DNA of 19,434 bases from an uncultured Candidatus Saccharibacteria bacterium (GTDB lineage: Bacteria > Patescibacteriota > Saccharimonadia > Saccharimonadales > Saccharimonadaceae): positions 1-19,434 of the forward strand of contig CALEGA010000066.1 of the NCBI GenBank assembly GCA_937876715.1, written 5' to 3'. Under the pieces are notes generated by a model. The model had not been told where the DNA came from. It searched no databases and saw only the letters and a list, made by a program, of their open reading frames with translations. The position numbers and the translations under genes were made by a program. Below are positions 19,344 to 19,434 of the stretch, in pieces. The stretch's first letter is position 1. Every line of letters begins with the position of its first letter.

Positions 19344-19420
19344 CGTGGGGTAGAGCAGCCTGGTAGCTCGTTTGGCTCATAACCAAAAGGTCAGTGGTTC
19401 AAATCCACTCCCCACAACCA
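19344..19420 (+). tRNA. Initiator tRNA-fMet (anticodon CAT)
   Basis: 77 bases with encoded CCA (19418-19420). Acceptor CGTGGGG (19344-19350) against CCCCACA (19410-19416) leaves the C1-A72 mismatch required for formylation. The D stem GAGC/GCTC has the A11-U24 pair typical of bacterial initiators. Anticodon loop CTCATAA (19376-19382), stem TTTGG/CCAAA, T loop TTCAAAT. In the anticodon stem only two of the usual three G-C pairs are present: 29-41 is U-A. By identity elements it is the initiator. Confidence 0.93.
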
Positions 19421-19434
19421 GAGCAGCCTAGTAG
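19420..19434 (+). repeat. Partial copy of the tRNA-fMet D-arm directly after the CCA end
   Basis: AGAGCAGCCTAGTAG (19420-19434) matches the tRNA's own D-arm at 19352-19366 with one mismatch (A at 19430 for G at 19362). It has no acceptor half in front and is cut by the window end, so its extent is unknown. Confidence 0.5.

Noticed and set aside
18655..19353. Open frame of 232 codons on the plus strand overlapping the PilX-like gene and running past its end
   Set aside because: It is another frame of the PilX-like gene; the product is low-complexity Ser/Thr/Pro, with no start signal and no domain, while the PilX-like frame has a prepilin-like N terminus and Shine-Dalgarno site.
1..19434. Mobile element, phage or defence system
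   Set aside because: No transposase, integrase, recombinase, restriction-modification, toxin-antitoxin or phage structural gene was seen on either strand.

Overview
The window looks like chromosomal DNA from a Patescibacteria/CPR bacterium, most likely a Saccharibacteria (TM7) relative. This is inferred from gene content and style: a compact layout, many small membrane proteins of no known family, pseudopilin genes, a short Mur ligase, and a standard genetic code. TGA is used as a stop at 8226-8228, which argues against Gracilibacteria and SR1, where TGA encodes glycine. The assignment comes from recognition, not from a database search.

Region 1 (1-7760) is an envelope polysaccharide locus. 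It opens with a gene cut by the left edge, encoding an AraC-type helix-turn-helix joined to what looks like half of a glycosyltransferase. Next, on the minus strand, come an O-antigen/teichoic-acid type ABC exporter (ATPase and permease) and UDP-glucose 4-epimerase (galE). Divergent from galE is a plus-strand operon of initiating phosphoglycosyltransferase, GT4 glycosyltransferase and O-antigen-ligase-like protein. Together they can start a glycan on undecaprenyl phosphate, extend it, export it and attach it. Region 2 (7699-9389, minus) is a SufS/Csd-like PLP enzyme translationally coupled to a GtrA-like membrane protein.

Region 3 (9437-11437) is an operon of a membrane-anchored DsbA-like thioredoxin-fold protein, a secreted helical protein with two cysteines, and a small single-pass membrane protein. 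Convergent to it is a MurC/Mpl-type Mur ligase (11434-12672) with an unusually short central domain. Region 4 (12718-13884) holds a two-TM protein of unknown function, a 68-residue protein with the strongest expression signals in the window, a hairpin terminator and a tRNA with anticodon CAT.

Region 5 (13918-19283) carries an FtsL/DivIC-like protein, three similar single-pass proteins with TPR-like outer domains, two class III (pilin-type) prepilin-like proteins and a PilX/GspK-like protein, probably a type IV pilus-related minor pilin cluster. Exported proteins here carry even numbers of cysteines (2, 6, 10), which fits the DsbA-like protein of region 3. The window ends with initiator tRNA-fMet.

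The most striking sequence-level feature is transcription and translation start architecture. Most transcription units begin with an extended -10 (TGnTATAAT or close) placed 6-7 bases before the ATG, so transcription should start at or next to the first base of the start codon (leaderless mRNAs). Genes inside operons, galE and the 68-residue protein instead have Shine-Dalgarno sites. This pattern was used to correct several start codons (9389, 9437, 13918). No CRISPR array, insertion sequence or integrase was seen, and no stretch above 300 bases lacks a gene.
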